A program made the position numbers and the translations under genes. Below are positions 1 through 11,130 of a stretch of 64,000 nt of DNA, in pieces. Within the stretch, counting starts at the first letter, position 1; each line of letters begins with the position of its first letter. Under the pieces are notes generated by a model. It did no database searches and had not been told where the DNA came from. It was given only the letters and a program-made list of their open reading frames with translations. This stretch comes from Symbiodinium natans (taxonomy: Eukaryota > Sar > Dinophyceae > Suessiales > Symbiodiniaceae), in the NCBI GenBank assembly GCA_905221605.1, contig CAJNDS010000913.1, positions 640,836 through 704,835 on the forward strand, written 5' to 3'.

Positions 1-73
1 TAGATGAACCTCTTTTGCGCCGTGCTGTTTGTGCAAGCACGCGCCATGGCACAAGCGCAGGCGCTTTTCATGT
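1..73. other. unassigned edge sequence
   Basis: No feature recognised before the dispersed repeat that starts near position 74. Confidence 0.4.
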
Positions 74-236
74 AGGACCCACGGCCACCACTAACTGCCA
101 TTGCCCCACCTAAGCAAGCGCGATGTAGGAGAGCTGGGGGAATCTGCGGGTGAAGTCAACACTGGAAGCACCAGAAGCTTCTGACTGACCTGCTCTGACC
201 TGGTCAGGAAGCCCAGCATCTGACACGAGCAAACTG
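74..236 (+). repeat. dispersed direct repeat, copy 1 (partner 8840-8998)
   Basis: About 160 bp closely matching 8840-8998 in the same orientation. Shared landmarks are CCCACGGCCACCAC near the start, ATGTAGGAGAGCTGGGG in the middle, and GACCTGGTCAGGAAGCCCAG followed by TGACACGAGCAA at the end. The copies differ by scattered substitutions and small indels. No coding potential is shared. The two copies are about 8.8 kb apart and bracket most of the left non-coding region. Confidence 0.85.
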
Positions 237-611
237 AGAAATACAAGTGAGGGAGGTGTGCAGAAGGCGCACAGCCAGGTGGATCAGTTCAAACACGTAC
301 ACAAGCGCAGACAACCCCCGCCCCCCCTTAGGAATCCCAGCACAAGAACCACGCAGATTCTCGTCAACAACTGTCCTGTTGTGTCAGAAACGTGTGTCAG
401 AAACGGTTTGTTTAGGCAACGATTCTTAAAGGTATCTGGTAAGCAACCCGAGCGAGGTTCATGACACGTCCCTGGAGACTCTATTCGTGCCGCAATGATT
501 GGTAGCACGGCTGTGGGCAAAAGGGCCCCCCTGAAGGTCTTGCTCGCGGGAGGGTGCATCGGGTGCATGTCGGAAAGGGGCAGGGGCTGGGACTGGGGAC
601 TTGGCAAGACC

Positions 612-669
612 ATGCAGACATATGCAGACATATGAGACATATGCAGACATATGCACACATGTGCAGACA
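612..669. repeat. short tandem repeat (about 10 bp)
   Basis: Degenerate tandem copies of ATGCAGACAT, five to six units, with ATGAGACAT and ATGCACACAT variants. Confidence 0.8.
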
Positions 670-2562
670 CCTTGTCCAACTCTTTGTTCAACAGTGTTCT
701 CTGAGTTTGTTCAAGAAGTGCTCCAAACTGTCGCGACGGATGTGTCTTGATACAGTACCTTTGGCGAGATCTTGCAGCATCTTGCACGCAGGTGTGCAGC
801 GCATTGCTCTTTCTGGTGCCAGAAATTGTGTTGTAGGCGTGGGCGCCCACTGCTGCGCGTGTTCTTGTGAGACCTCCCAGACAGGAGCGCGAGACAGTGT
901 TGTGGTGCTGCGTACGGTGCATGGCTTTTGCGCATTTGGATTTGGGTATATCTGTCCTGATTGGTGCTATACGAGCGGTGCGGGCATTCAGAGTTTAGCC
1001 ATGGTGAGGTGATCGCGGTGTGTTGGCTTGGGTGCTTTTGGGTTTCTTGGCGGTGAATGGCGATGAGAGGTTGCAATACGCGGTTGTGGATCTAGCACCA
1101 AATGCTCAGGACAGCCATGTCGTCATGAAGTGAAAAGGAGAGAGCCAAGGCGTGAACCCTTTTCGTGAAGTGAGACAGCCTGCAGGAAAGGAAAGGAAAG
1201 GAGAAGTTTGGAGTTGTTTTTGCATGCAAAACTCTCCTTTGAAGAATCTTCCGGCTCCGGATTTCTCCTTGGGGCCCGCTCTTTATGCGTACCAGGTCCC
1301 AGACAAGGGTTTTCCAGACAGAGGTCCCAGAGGTCCCAGTGGGTTTTTCAGATGGTGACGTCCACAGAAGCATTTTTTTTTTGGCTGTGTTGCGTGAGAT
1401 GCTTTGTCTCGGACGGTACAAGGTTTGAGACGGGAGACGGGACCACAGGCAGCTGAGCTGAAACCGCCAGTTCTTGTCCGCGCTTTTGCCGTGCTCCCAG
1501 GACATTCAGTGCAAAGAAGGCCCTCAGCCTGCGAGGGCATCATGTATCCGATTTGTCATGATTTGTCCCAGCAAAAGGATGTGTACAGTTCTCCGACATT
1601 CAGTTTTCAGAGTCGACAGCACTTTGCAGCACTTTTTCGACAGACCTACGATGTACGAGCACTTTGAACCAGCATGACATTCAGCCACAGCAGCCCATAA
1701 GAGTATCACCATTGCCTCGTTCCACACCGGCATGTCGCAGCTGGAGCCCCAGAAGCTATGTGAATGATTGTGAATGCGAATGCAGCCTCAGATGGCGTTC
1801 GACCCCTAGACTTGCTGGGAGGCTAAGTCCGAAAAGGCGGAGAGTTGAGGCGCGTCGAGCGGGAGCCTGTGCAGATCCCTTTCCATGTCGGCACAGGAAG
1901 GGTGGATGTCCGCCACCAGCAAAATCCAGCAAATCGCATGCCAGGATGGCGATGCGCACAGCTTCGTTCCTGGTGGGCTCCTTGGCACGGGGGCCGTTTC
2001 TCAGCCGCGTAGCCGTTCGTCTCTGAGATGCTGCTGTTCTCAGGCACGGGTAGCGTGCCCAGCCGACGAGCATGGACCCATTGCTCAGCAGGCCATCATA
2101 CCAAGCGGTGTTTGGAGGGAGGGACAGCAAGAAACATGGCTGACCCTTGTCATACCGGCTCATTCTTCCGCATGTGCACAAGTGGGTTTGCACAGAGGAT
2201 CTGGGCATCAGGGCGAGGCCGCGGCTCCCTCCAAATCCAGAGGCGCAGTCTTGTGAAGAAAGTCTTGTGCGACGTCGCGTGCAGTGCTTGGGCCGCAGGA
2301 TCTTGGGTTCCACCGCTTGGCACTGCAGGCATCCGAGCCTTCCCAAAGCAACCGTGTCTTTCGTGTCTTTGTTCACATGCAGAGGCGCCTCTGATTGGTG
2401 CTCCTGCTCGCTCATGTAGCACGGGCCCTGAGAAGTACAGGAACTGTCGATGGTGTAGGTCTTTACTTTGCGAAGTCAGAGGGTCGGTTGAGGTGTCGAT
2501 GGGGACTTACCATGCGTGCGAAGCAATACGGTTCGTAGACACGTCAGGCCTCTGTTGCCAGA

Positions 2563-2640
2563 AGTGGAAGTGGAAGTAGAAGTAGAGGTAGAGGTAGAAG
2601 TAGAAAGGTAGAGGTAGAGGTAGAAGTGGAAGTAGCACAG
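2563..2640. repeat. purine-rich hexanucleotide-like repeat
   Basis: Tandem GAAGTG, GAAGTA and GAGGTA units, an imperfect purine-strand microsatellite. Confidence 0.85.
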
Positions 2641-5620
2641 TCGGCAACGCAGGCAATATCGAGCCGTTTGGACATAACACCGTGCCGAAATGCAACTCTA
2701 ACTGGGATGTTATCAGGGCTGAGGCGTGGTGGACCGTTTTTTTGGAACCAGATTGCCACACACTTTCAACGACATGGTCTCGGTCCGCCGGCTTGGTCCC
2801 AGGCAACTGGCATCCATCGCCGCATTGCCGGCAGGAGTGCGGGGTTAGGGAGGCCAGTTGATCTCACTCCAGCCTGCAAGCTAAACGTGGTGTACTGGGC
2901 TTGTAGGTGCTGCGTTGCACTTGAGCCCCTCAGATACGGCCTCAACGCCTTGAGAAGAAACAGTGCTTAGTTACAGTGCATTATGGTTGCATACATCCGC
3001 TTGCGGCTCTTTGGTTTCACCTGGGACGATGAGGGTTGGTCGTCTCACGTTTCAATGGTTGCGCGGGACCATGGTGTCAAGGGAGACAGGCACGTCCATT
3101 GCAAAAAAAAGTCCGGTGCCGAGCGGGCAGCCGTTGAAGTGGTGTGGCTTCCCATGGAGCGAGCGTCAGTGAGAGCATCATGGGCATGGGCGTCAGAGGC
3201 CACACACAGCCTCCAGAAAGCCTGATGTCATGAGTGTAGCAGCGGGTCGTCCTTGAGATCGGAGCAGGACCTGGATTTTGCCTCCCCGGCGGTTTGTCGA
3301 GAGAACATCACCAGCACGCAGATGAAGCCTGGTGGCTCTGAGAGGAAGCTGCCACATGCGATCCGACACTTGCTTCAAGCTGCCAGCTGTCGGGGGAAGG
3401 GGTGGAAGGAAAAGTTGCTCACATATTTTTGTGGTGCCAGCCACGGATGCAGCAGGTGGGGGCTTAGGGGAAGCTGGAAGAAACCAAAACTACACATGCA
3501 GGCTGTGGTCGCCGCCTCAAGACGCCCTTGCTTTGAAAGCACGAACTCGGGCATGTTGGAAGTGCCAAGGGCCTAAACATGCTTGGCAGCTGCTGGGCCC
3601 AGCTGTGTGAGTTAGAGTAGTTTGGGAGACCTCGCTGGCGAGCATTTCTTCCCCTTTGAACCCTGGCCGATGCTCGCAGATCTTTTCAGTGGCGGCCTCA
3701 GGTACAGAATGGCGCAGTACAGATGTTAGTTAGCCGGGCGCGAGCGCAGAGTTGTTCCTGGCTTTTTTCTGGCTGCGACATCGAAGGCGGGTGGTTTGGG
3801 CCCGAAAAGAGGCCCGAGGAGAAGTTTGCCACGCTCTCGGCTTCAGACTTCATTTGGGACTTCCAAGCGCAGTCTGCTTGGTCGATCGAACTGCGAGGTC
3901 GACGAATTGTCGAGATCCCCTGAAACCCGGTTTCACGCCGCGGCCTGCGGGTCTTGTCGGCTGTGGGCTGTGTGCTCCGTTAAGCTTGGCGAGGTCGAAG
4001 GAATATCGGGCTCCGGGTTCTCCTGACTGGCCAGAAACCCTTCAGATCCTCAAGCCTCAAGGGCCTTAAGTCCTGAAATGATAGGAGCACAGCAGAGGAG
4101 TTAAAGCGAACAATCCAAAGCCTTGCGGACAGCAATGCCTCTTCCGCTTGCCAGGTCGAAAGGTTGGTCGACTGGTGCGCGATGCTGATGGCTCGGAGCT
4201 TGGCGTCAGGTGCGGTTTTCTGGGGTTGGGGGCCGGGGGGGGGGTGTTGTGTTCCTTCGTTGCTGTTCTGGTGCCCAGGAGGAGAGAGACCTTCTGCAGA
4301 AGCAGCTGGCCAGGGGCCCGTCTCGTGTTCGAATCCTTACTGCTTATGTCCTTTTCCTGACGAGTCTATGAAGCATTCTTTTTAACATTGTTGTAACGGT
4401 CATTCTTAACTTTTTATTTGTACTTTTTTCGGTGGGTTTGGACGTGGCTCCTATGCATCTCCGCTTCTGCCGAGGCGCACGAGCGAGGATTGCGGCGATC
4501 CCTGCAGAGGGAGGCAGATGAGGCGATGCTGCTGAGGAGTTGTTTCTAGGTCTACCTCAGCTGCTCAACGATAGGCTTCTTTCCGACTCTTTGTCATGCG
4601 TGGTGCTGGTTGTTGTTGCTGTCAGATGTTGACAAGAGGGCTTCCAGGGCTTGTGGACGTCAGGCTGAGGCAGCGTGCCGAAGCCTTGAAGCGGAAGCAG
4701 TGTGGCCCGGTGCCTAATGGGATGGCAAGAAAGCACCAGTGCCTTTTCAAAAGCTCCCGCACAACCTGTCGGAACCAGGCTCCGCCGTCGTTTGGACGAA
4801 GGACTCCGCTCGTCGAGTTTCTTGGAAGCGCTTTTTTTGAGGTCGTGAGACACCGTTCGTCCAAATGTTCTTTTGCGGCAGGGCATGCAACAGCAACAAG
4901 GCAAATGCTCATGCTAGTCCGGTCCTGCGAGGTAGCTGGTTGGGCATGCAGTCAGACATGCTGCGCGAGGCCTGGCTTGCCGCACTACTGGGGCCAGGTA
5001 GCTCTGACCACGAATCAAATGATACTTGGGGCGCATCTGGGGGAGGTCTGTGCACGGATTGCGACCCGGAACGGAAGAATCCCGGACCCCAAGAGTCTAC
5101 CTAGAAGTTAAGTTGAAAAGCAAGAAAGCAACATGGAAGACAGGGTGCGTTTCCAAATTTTGCCATGTTTCTGGACCCCCTGGATTTTGCATGCTGGGTT
5201 TTCCTTTCCGCGTGTCCGTTGTCCATTCGGGGCCCTCTTCTCGTCTAAAGCTCTACGTCTTCCCATGGGTCGGCAGAGAGCTTCCATGACTTCTTAGAGC
5301 TTGACCGGGTCCTGCTCACGCATGCGCTCATCCGCAACTTCTGTTAACTCAAATGTCTTGGAGCACATGCTGTTTGCACTACAAGGTGAGCGTTTTGCTG
5401 TTGTTAGACGGTAGATTGAATCCTCTGAGAGCATCGAGCGTCCTGTTGACAGCGTGGCCGTGGACTGGGTTAGGGGGACCTGGGCAGCCGCTCTGAAGCT
5501 CAAACAGAAAGCCGACCACCAACAAGGACATGTGAACTCAAACCATAACAGGAGCTGAAACAGGGATAAATTCAATACGGAAGCTGAAAAAGGAATGGAA
5601 CCAGTCAATGGAGGGGCTTA

Positions 5621-6040
5621 GAATGGAGCCCAGAAAGGAACGAGCCCGGCGCCCATCTCATCGGTCCAATCAGCGTAATATCATAGCAGTAGACTTAGCT
5701 CTGCGGCATCGGTCCTTCCCTGAAACCCTGAACTTTGAGCCAGAATCCTCTGAGTGAGGCACAGGTCGAAGCCGCAGCCGCGATGGGCGAAGTGCGCCAG
5801 GAAGCTGCCGAAGTGCTGCAGTCGAATCTGTCATTCGGCAGGGCGATGTTGAAGTGTATCGCATGCCTCGCAGGACCCAGATGGCGACTGCGCAGGCTTT
5901 GACCCTCTTGACCCTCTTGTGTTAGTTTAAACTGTCTGGCAGTTGTTGTTTGCGTTTGGATTCGAGGCCGCTGCGCCCTCGACATTGCCGCCGAGATCCT
6001 GCTGGACCGCGACGTGGAGGGTGTCGGGGGCCCTGGATGT
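5621..6040 (+). repeat. dispersed repeat, copy 1 (partner 7351-7852)
   Basis: Begins AATGGAGCCCAGAAA and contains AGGGCGATGTTGAAGTGTATCGC, like 7351-7852. Both copies can be read as GRAMLKCIA, but small indels break the frame differently in each. This looks like an old dispersed repeat or a decayed gene fragment rather than an intact gene. Confidence 0.75.
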
Positions 6041-6094
6041 TTCATGCTGGGCTTCCATTCCACCCCTTCTGCCTTTTCCGATAATGGTTTATCG

Positions 6095-6100
<6 letters not shown>

Positions 6101-6140
<40 letters not shown>
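6101..6140. repeat. (TC)20 microsatellite
   Basis: Forty uninterrupted bases of TC dinucleotide. Confidence 0.98.
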
Positions 6141-6145
<5 letters not shown>

Positions 6146-6189
6146 TGTTCCGTAGTGATTCACAGACGATGCAAGTGCGACCGGGCCAC

Positions 6190-6390
6190 CTTTTTCACTG
6201 GAAGATATGGCGAGATAAATTTCCGGCACGAGCACTCCTGGAAGGAACGCCTGCCGCAACAAAGTGGTTTTTTCCGCTGTGGAAGGAAAAACCTGCCGTA
6301 ACAAAGTCGCGCTTTTGTTTCCCTACACGACATGACAAGGTAAGTTTCCGGCACGAGTACTTCTGAAAGGAAAACCTGCCGTGATGATAC
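6190..6390 (+). repeat. short tandem module, about 70 bp, degenerate copies
   Basis: Repeated core TTTCCGGCACGAG followed by GGAA(A/G)(A/G)...CCTGCCG and CAACAAAG or TAACAAAG. Related copies lie at 7200-7330, directly upstream of repeat copy 2. Confidence 0.65.
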
Positions 6391-7199
6391 ACCGGTGCCT
6401 GTTTTTCCCTACGGCTGCGCACCCATCAAGGAGCTACGACCCTGAACTTTTGGCCATCAGCCTGAGCCGACACGGCCGATAGCCAATTGAATGGCTCAAA
6501 AACCCTTGGTGCCTAAGAACAGCAGGACAGGCAACACAAGGGTCAACCCCAAAAGGGCCAGGGCGACCACGAACCCTCAACCCAAACTTAGGCAATCGGG
6601 CGTTGTGCTTTGCGGGGGCCAGCAGAAAAGTGGTGTAGATGTGATTTGGAACCCTGGCTCTGATGAAGCTGCTCATGACTTGTGCGACTTCAGGGAACTT
6701 GTGTTCATGGCTGCTCAAGCCCAAAGACACCACCTCTTCGGAAGCAACCTGAGCTAAACGATGATCGGGACTTCATTGTCCAACCTCCGGGAGCGGCCTC
6801 CTTTTCACCAACCTCAAACGGTCCTTCAATATCTCTGGCCCTTATTTTTCTTCTGGGACTGAAGAAGCTGCAAAGCCCATTGGTGCTACCAACGCTTTTG
6901 AATCGACCGAAGGTGCACCGGCGCGGAGGTCCAAGAGGTTTCGCCCCAGTGTGCGTTCAGTCAGGATGATTCTTGCCGAGGGCGCAGCCATTAGATGCAG
7001 AGGGCTCCTCCTCCGCTTGCACTTCCACCTGCACTTCCTCCACTTCCACTTCCTCCTCCACTTCCTCGTCTTCCTCGTCTGAGGAATAGTGCCGTCAGCA
7101 GAAATGCAGAAAGGCATGTGTGAACCGTCGGCGTGGATAATCAAATATAATCAACACTACGGAAAAACGGGATATGTGCACTCTTGCCTGATCGAATTT
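6391..7199. other. no gene recognised
   Basis: Open frames below about 100 codons with no motif. A pyrimidine-rich stretch with CTTCCACTTCCTCC-type repetition lies at about 7020-7080. Confidence 0.45.
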
Positions 7200-7330
7200 G
7201 CTCGGCGAGGATGACATGGCAAGAGAAATTTCACAGGCGAACACGTGCCGTAACAAAGGTGCTTTGTTTTTTCCTTCCCTATCTGACATGGCTAGAGCAA
7301 AAGCTCCGGCGCGAGATGCTCCAAGAATGG
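7200..7330 (+). repeat. short tandem module, further copies
   Basis: Two degenerate copies of the 6190-6390 module. They share GACATGGC(A/T)AGAG, GTGCCGTAACAAAG and CCGGCGCGAGATGCTCC. Confidence 0.55.
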
Positions 7331-7350
7331 GATCCACAATGCAAGAACTG

Positions 7351-7424
7351 AGAATGGAGCCCAGAAAAGAACATGAACGGAAGATTGCCCATCTCACCGG
7401 TCCAATACGCGTAAGACAAAAGGG

Positions 7425-7492
<68 letters not shown>

Positions 7493-7852
7493 GTGTGTGT
7501 GTAATATCATCACAATAGACTCGGCACTGCGCATCCGTCCCTCCCCTGAACCTTGAACTTTGAGCAAGAATCCTCTTGGGTGAGGCATGGCTCGAAGCTA
7601 CAACGACAGGCGAAGTGCCCCAGGAAGCTGTGCAGTCGAATGCCTCCTCGCAGGGAAGGGCGATGTTGAAGTGTATCGCCTTGCAGGACGTCAATTTCGA
7701 GGAGTCCTTGCAGGAGCTCATGGCCTGCACAGGCTTTGACCCTCTTGTGTCAGTTTCTTTAGCAGTTGTTGCTTTCCATTGGATTCGAGGCCGGTCTGAG
7801 CACGAGTGCCGCCGTGCCCTCGACGCTGCCGCTGAGATGCTTCGTCTGGATG
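7351..7852 (+). repeat. dispersed repeat, copy 2, interrupted by (AT)n
   Basis: Matches 5621-6040 from AGAATGGAGCCCAGAAA onward. The 75-bp AT/TG microsatellite at 7427-7501 sits where copy 1 reads only GCGTAATATCAT. The 7576-7857 frame (about 93 codons, with GRAMLKCIALQDV) is longer than the equivalent frame in copy 1, but I recognise no domain. Confidence 0.75.
7427..7501. repeat. (AT)32 followed by (TG)n microsatellite
   Basis: Uninterrupted AT dinucleotide from 7427 to 7490, then C and a short TG run. Confidence 0.98.
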
Positions 7853-8839
7853 CGTAGCAAGACTGTCGCACTCGAATGTTTTGGCGGCATCTTGATGGCC
7901 GTGACTACAGCCTTCAGGGTTGGGTACAGCGGCGGCTTTGGTGCTTCATCTCTGGAGGGTTTGGAGCGCGACAGCACCGCGCCGCCCCTAAATGCAGTAA
8001 CAGGGCACTTCGCAGAGGGATCGCTTGTGATTCCCGTTCTGATCTCCGAGAAGCAAGTTCGTGAGTCTAACGTACGTTTTCTTCCTGCTTTTACATCTTG
8101 TTTTAGAGATTGTCACACCTGGCATGGCTTTGAGAACCAGCTTGGAGGCTAGGGCACGCTGGCGAAGAGCGCCTGGCGGCTGTCCGATGATCACAGTGAA
8201 TTCACAGCGCACAAGCTAGCTGCCTTTGTGTACATGAACTGGAATTGCTTCTTGTTGTGAAACGCATGCGCTCGTTGCTGCATGTGGCCGCATTGACTTG
8301 TGAGATGGGAGAAGCTTGGCTTGATCTGAAACATGCTGCATCCAGCCACGCGGTTCAAAGGCTTGCGTCCCGCATTTGCTTGTGTCTGTGAGCCATGTGC
8401 TGAGCCCAGGTGTAGCGGAAGGCTATGCGGATTGGTATGCGGAGGTGTTGAGGAGAGTAAGTGGCCACAGCTTCTGCTGGCGACGTTTTGCACAAGTGCC
8501 ATTCCGTGGCCGAAGTATGGGGGTCACTGTGATGAAGAACAATTTTCCGACCCGGCAGTGTGTGTGCTATGACGAGCCGTGGGAGCTTACAGACGCGTCA
8601 TGGCGGCTGAAGACTTCCACAACAACCCGCATCGTTTCACAGGTGAGTTCCCGCGACGTGTGGTCGCTCAAGCCAGGCATTGCCAGATCCTTTTGGGATC
8701 TGGAGCTTAACGTAAAAGGCTTCGTGAGCCTGTCCCAGGGTTTCTAATGCCTCGAACCTGAACCTCCCCTTGTTCTTACCGTCCTTAATAGGGGTGATCG
8801 CACCCCTTTGTCTGATCCCTATGAAGGACTAGAGATGCA
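7853..8839. other. no gene supported; one unrecognised frame
   Basis: A 123-codon plus-strand frame at 8376-8747 has a fairly protein-like composition (for example ADWYAEVLRRVSGHSFCWRR), but I recognise no family and nothing around it supports it as a gene. It could be an exon fragment. Confidence 0.35.
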
Positions 8840-8998
8840 GGCACCCACGGCCACCACGAACTGCCATTGCCACACCTAAGTAAGCGCTATGTAGGAGAGC
8901 TGGGGGGCATCTGCGGGTGAAGTCAACAGAGGAAGCACCAGAAGCTTGACTGACCTGCTCTGACCTGGTCAGGAAGCCCAGCAGCTGACACGAGCAAT
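8840..8998 (+). repeat. dispersed direct repeat, copy 2
   Basis: Partner of 74-236: same landmarks in the same order and orientation, with small indels. Confidence 0.85.
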
Positions 8999-9372
8999 CC
9001 CAACCTGAATCCGTGATCTCAAGACCCTTTTTGTAACCTTTCGGCTTCAGGGCTTGCAGAGCGAGGGGTCTTTAGCTCTACAGCTTAGGATCTGTACAGA
9101 ATGTTGGTTTCTCAGGGGCGTTTCGGGCTTTTCGTTTCAATATTTTCAGAACCTGTACGCTGTTGCTGTTGCGCTGTGAACTGCTGTTGTGTTCTGTTGG
9201 AGGGTTACACTGTCAAACTGCTGGCCGGTGAAACTCTTAAACTGCTACTGTCAAACTGCTACTGTTCAACTTTTCCTTCTTTTACTGCTACTGTTTTGCT
9301 GTCACTGTTGCTTTTCCTGTTGCTGCTCCTGCTCCCGTTCCTGCTGTGTTTCGGTTGCTGTTTCTGTTCCAC

Positions 9373-9373
<1 letters not shown>

Positions 9374-9427
<54 letters not shown>
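9374..9427. repeat. (TGC)18 trinucleotide repeat
   Basis: Fifty-four bases of pure TGC. It reads as poly-Leu, poly-Cys or poly-Ala on the plus strand and poly-Gln, poly-Ser or poly-Ala on the minus strand. No flanking protein domain was found, so I treat it as a microsatellite. Confidence 0.97.
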
Positions 9428-9428
9428 G

Positions 9429-9469
<41 letters not shown>

Positions 9470-9480
9470 GGTGGTGGCGG
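9428..9480. repeat. (GGTCGT)n hexanucleotide repeat
   Basis: Directly abuts the TGC tract. Roughly six GGTCGT units are followed by GGTGGT variants. Confidence 0.93.
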
Positions 9481-10439
9481 CGCTTGCGCTTGCAAGCGCA
9501 GTGCTTATCGTTGTCGTCGTTGTCTTCACCATCGTCGTCCATGTTGCTGTTGCAGTCGATCTTGGTGTGCTCGTTGCGCAATCTCGGCTCAGGCACCTTT
9601 GCTTACGTCACATGTACCCCAATACCCCAAAACCCCAAGCCCTACACCATCTCATGGAACCTAGTACCATGGAGGTTCGCACTTGGCTTTCAATGGTTGA
9701 AGGTTTAGACTGTTGTGCATAGGCCCCCTGCGCCCCACTTGCAACATACACAGGCAGGTCATGGTCCACAGTTTCATCTGCTCAACAGAATGTTCCCTAC
9801 AGTTGCCATAGCCTTGAACAGCCCCAAGAGGTGGTGACTTAAGCTTGAATTCGATAAGCCCAAGCGATGCATTTGTTTTCAGCTTTGCCCGTCGCCTCAT
9901 GCAAAAGCCCGTGCCGGCTGATGCCTTGATGCCTTCAGCTTTGCCAGCTCGGAGCTTCTGCCCGAGGACTGTGCTCCAGTGGTGAAGGGGGTATGTCTCT
10001 GAGGGTGTTAGGGGAAACCTTCTGCTTAGGTGGGGGCGGGCTTCCCAGGCACAAAAAACACCATAGCCTCAAACCTTGCATTCAGGACAGAGACCAGGAT
10101 CGGCCGTGCAGAACACAACCCCAAGCAGCTTTAAACTGTAAAAGGCGGCACCCCAATCTCGCCTTCTTTGGCAGGGAGTTTGGGAGTTCGGGGGCCTACA
10201 TATACCCTTTAAGGGAGTATAGGAGGGTACCTCTTTCCCTCATTCCCGACTATAAGAACCAGCCCCCTTTTTTTAGGAGAGGGGGCCAACTGCGCCAACA
10301 TCTTGAAGTTGCGACGGGAGCTGTGCCGCGCTGCGGGCCCGCGGTTCCTCCCGCCAGGCCAGCGAGGGTTGAGGGTCTCCTTACTCATGTTGCTTCTTCT
10401 TTCTGGTTTGGGGTGTTGAGGGTTTTGAGGGCAACCTTG
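9481..10439. other. no gene recognised
   Basis: No motif-bearing frame on either strand. The DNA grades into the telomere-like region. Confidence 0.45.
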
Positions 10440-11130
10440 AGGGTTTAAAAGTTTAGGGTTGAGGGTTTAGGATTTAGGGTTTAGGGTTTTGAGGGTCGTG
10501 GCCTTTGAGTCCAACATCATCTACAAGTAAAACGCCGGCTCTCATGTTGGAAACAAAACAGACCCGCATTCAGGGTTTGGGGTTTGGGGTTTAGGGTTTA
10601 GGGTTTCGGGTTTGGGGCTGAGGGATATTGGGGGGGATAGTTGCAACCCCATACCTGGCGTTGCCCCTTTTGAGGGCTCACCCTGGACCCGGAAACGGCC
10701 TCCCCCCCCCCGGGCCCCAATATCCCTAACCCCAACACCCCTCAACCCTAAACCCTAAACCCCAAACACAAACAAAAACCCTGGTATTTACATGGCTCGA
10801 AGCCCTCAAGCCGCCAAAAGGCAACCTTCCCTCCCCCTTGCAAGGGTTTTGGTTTTCGGTTGGGGCTTGTAGGGTCTGTAGGGGTTCAGGGTTTAGGGTT
10901 TAGGGTTCTTTGGCAGAAAGTTTATGAGAGGCCTCTCCCAGCTGATTTCAAGGAGTCTGGGTTCAAGACAGGGTTTAGTGGGACATTAGGTTGAGAAGCG
11001 GCCCTTCCCATCTCTGGTCCTCATGGACTGGGGCCTAGTGCACCCTAAACCCTAGACCTTAGGGTTTAACCCCTAAACCCTAAACCCTAAACCCTAAACC
11101 CAAAACCCTAAACCCTAAACCCAAAGTACT
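10440..11130. repeat. interstitial telomere-like repeats (TTTAGGG / CCCTAAA)
   Basis: Clusters of TTTAGGG and variants (TTTGGGG, TTGAGGG) at about 10440-10495, 10570-10615 and 10888-10912. CCCTAAA clusters lie at about 10740-10770 and 11041-11125. Strand orientation switches several times. At 11059-11080 a G-strand unit (AGGGTTTA) runs directly into C-strand units (ACCCCTAAACCC). TTTAGGG is the plant/alveolate-type telomere unit. Confidence 0.9.

Larger units (their letters stand above)
237..5620. other. region without a gene I can support
   Basis: No recognisable gene on either strand. Open frames here reach about 220 codons but show no domain or motif and overlap one another on both strands, as expected for GC-rich non-coding DNA. 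It contains two short tandem tracts (612-669 and 2563-2640). Introns or fast-evolving exons of a dinoflagellate gene cannot be excluded. Confidence 0.5.

Noticed and set aside
9259-9596. Minus-strand poly-Gln, poly-Ser and poly-Ala frames
   Set aside because: They exist only because of the TGC and GGTCGT tracts. No domain or conserved flank supports a gene.
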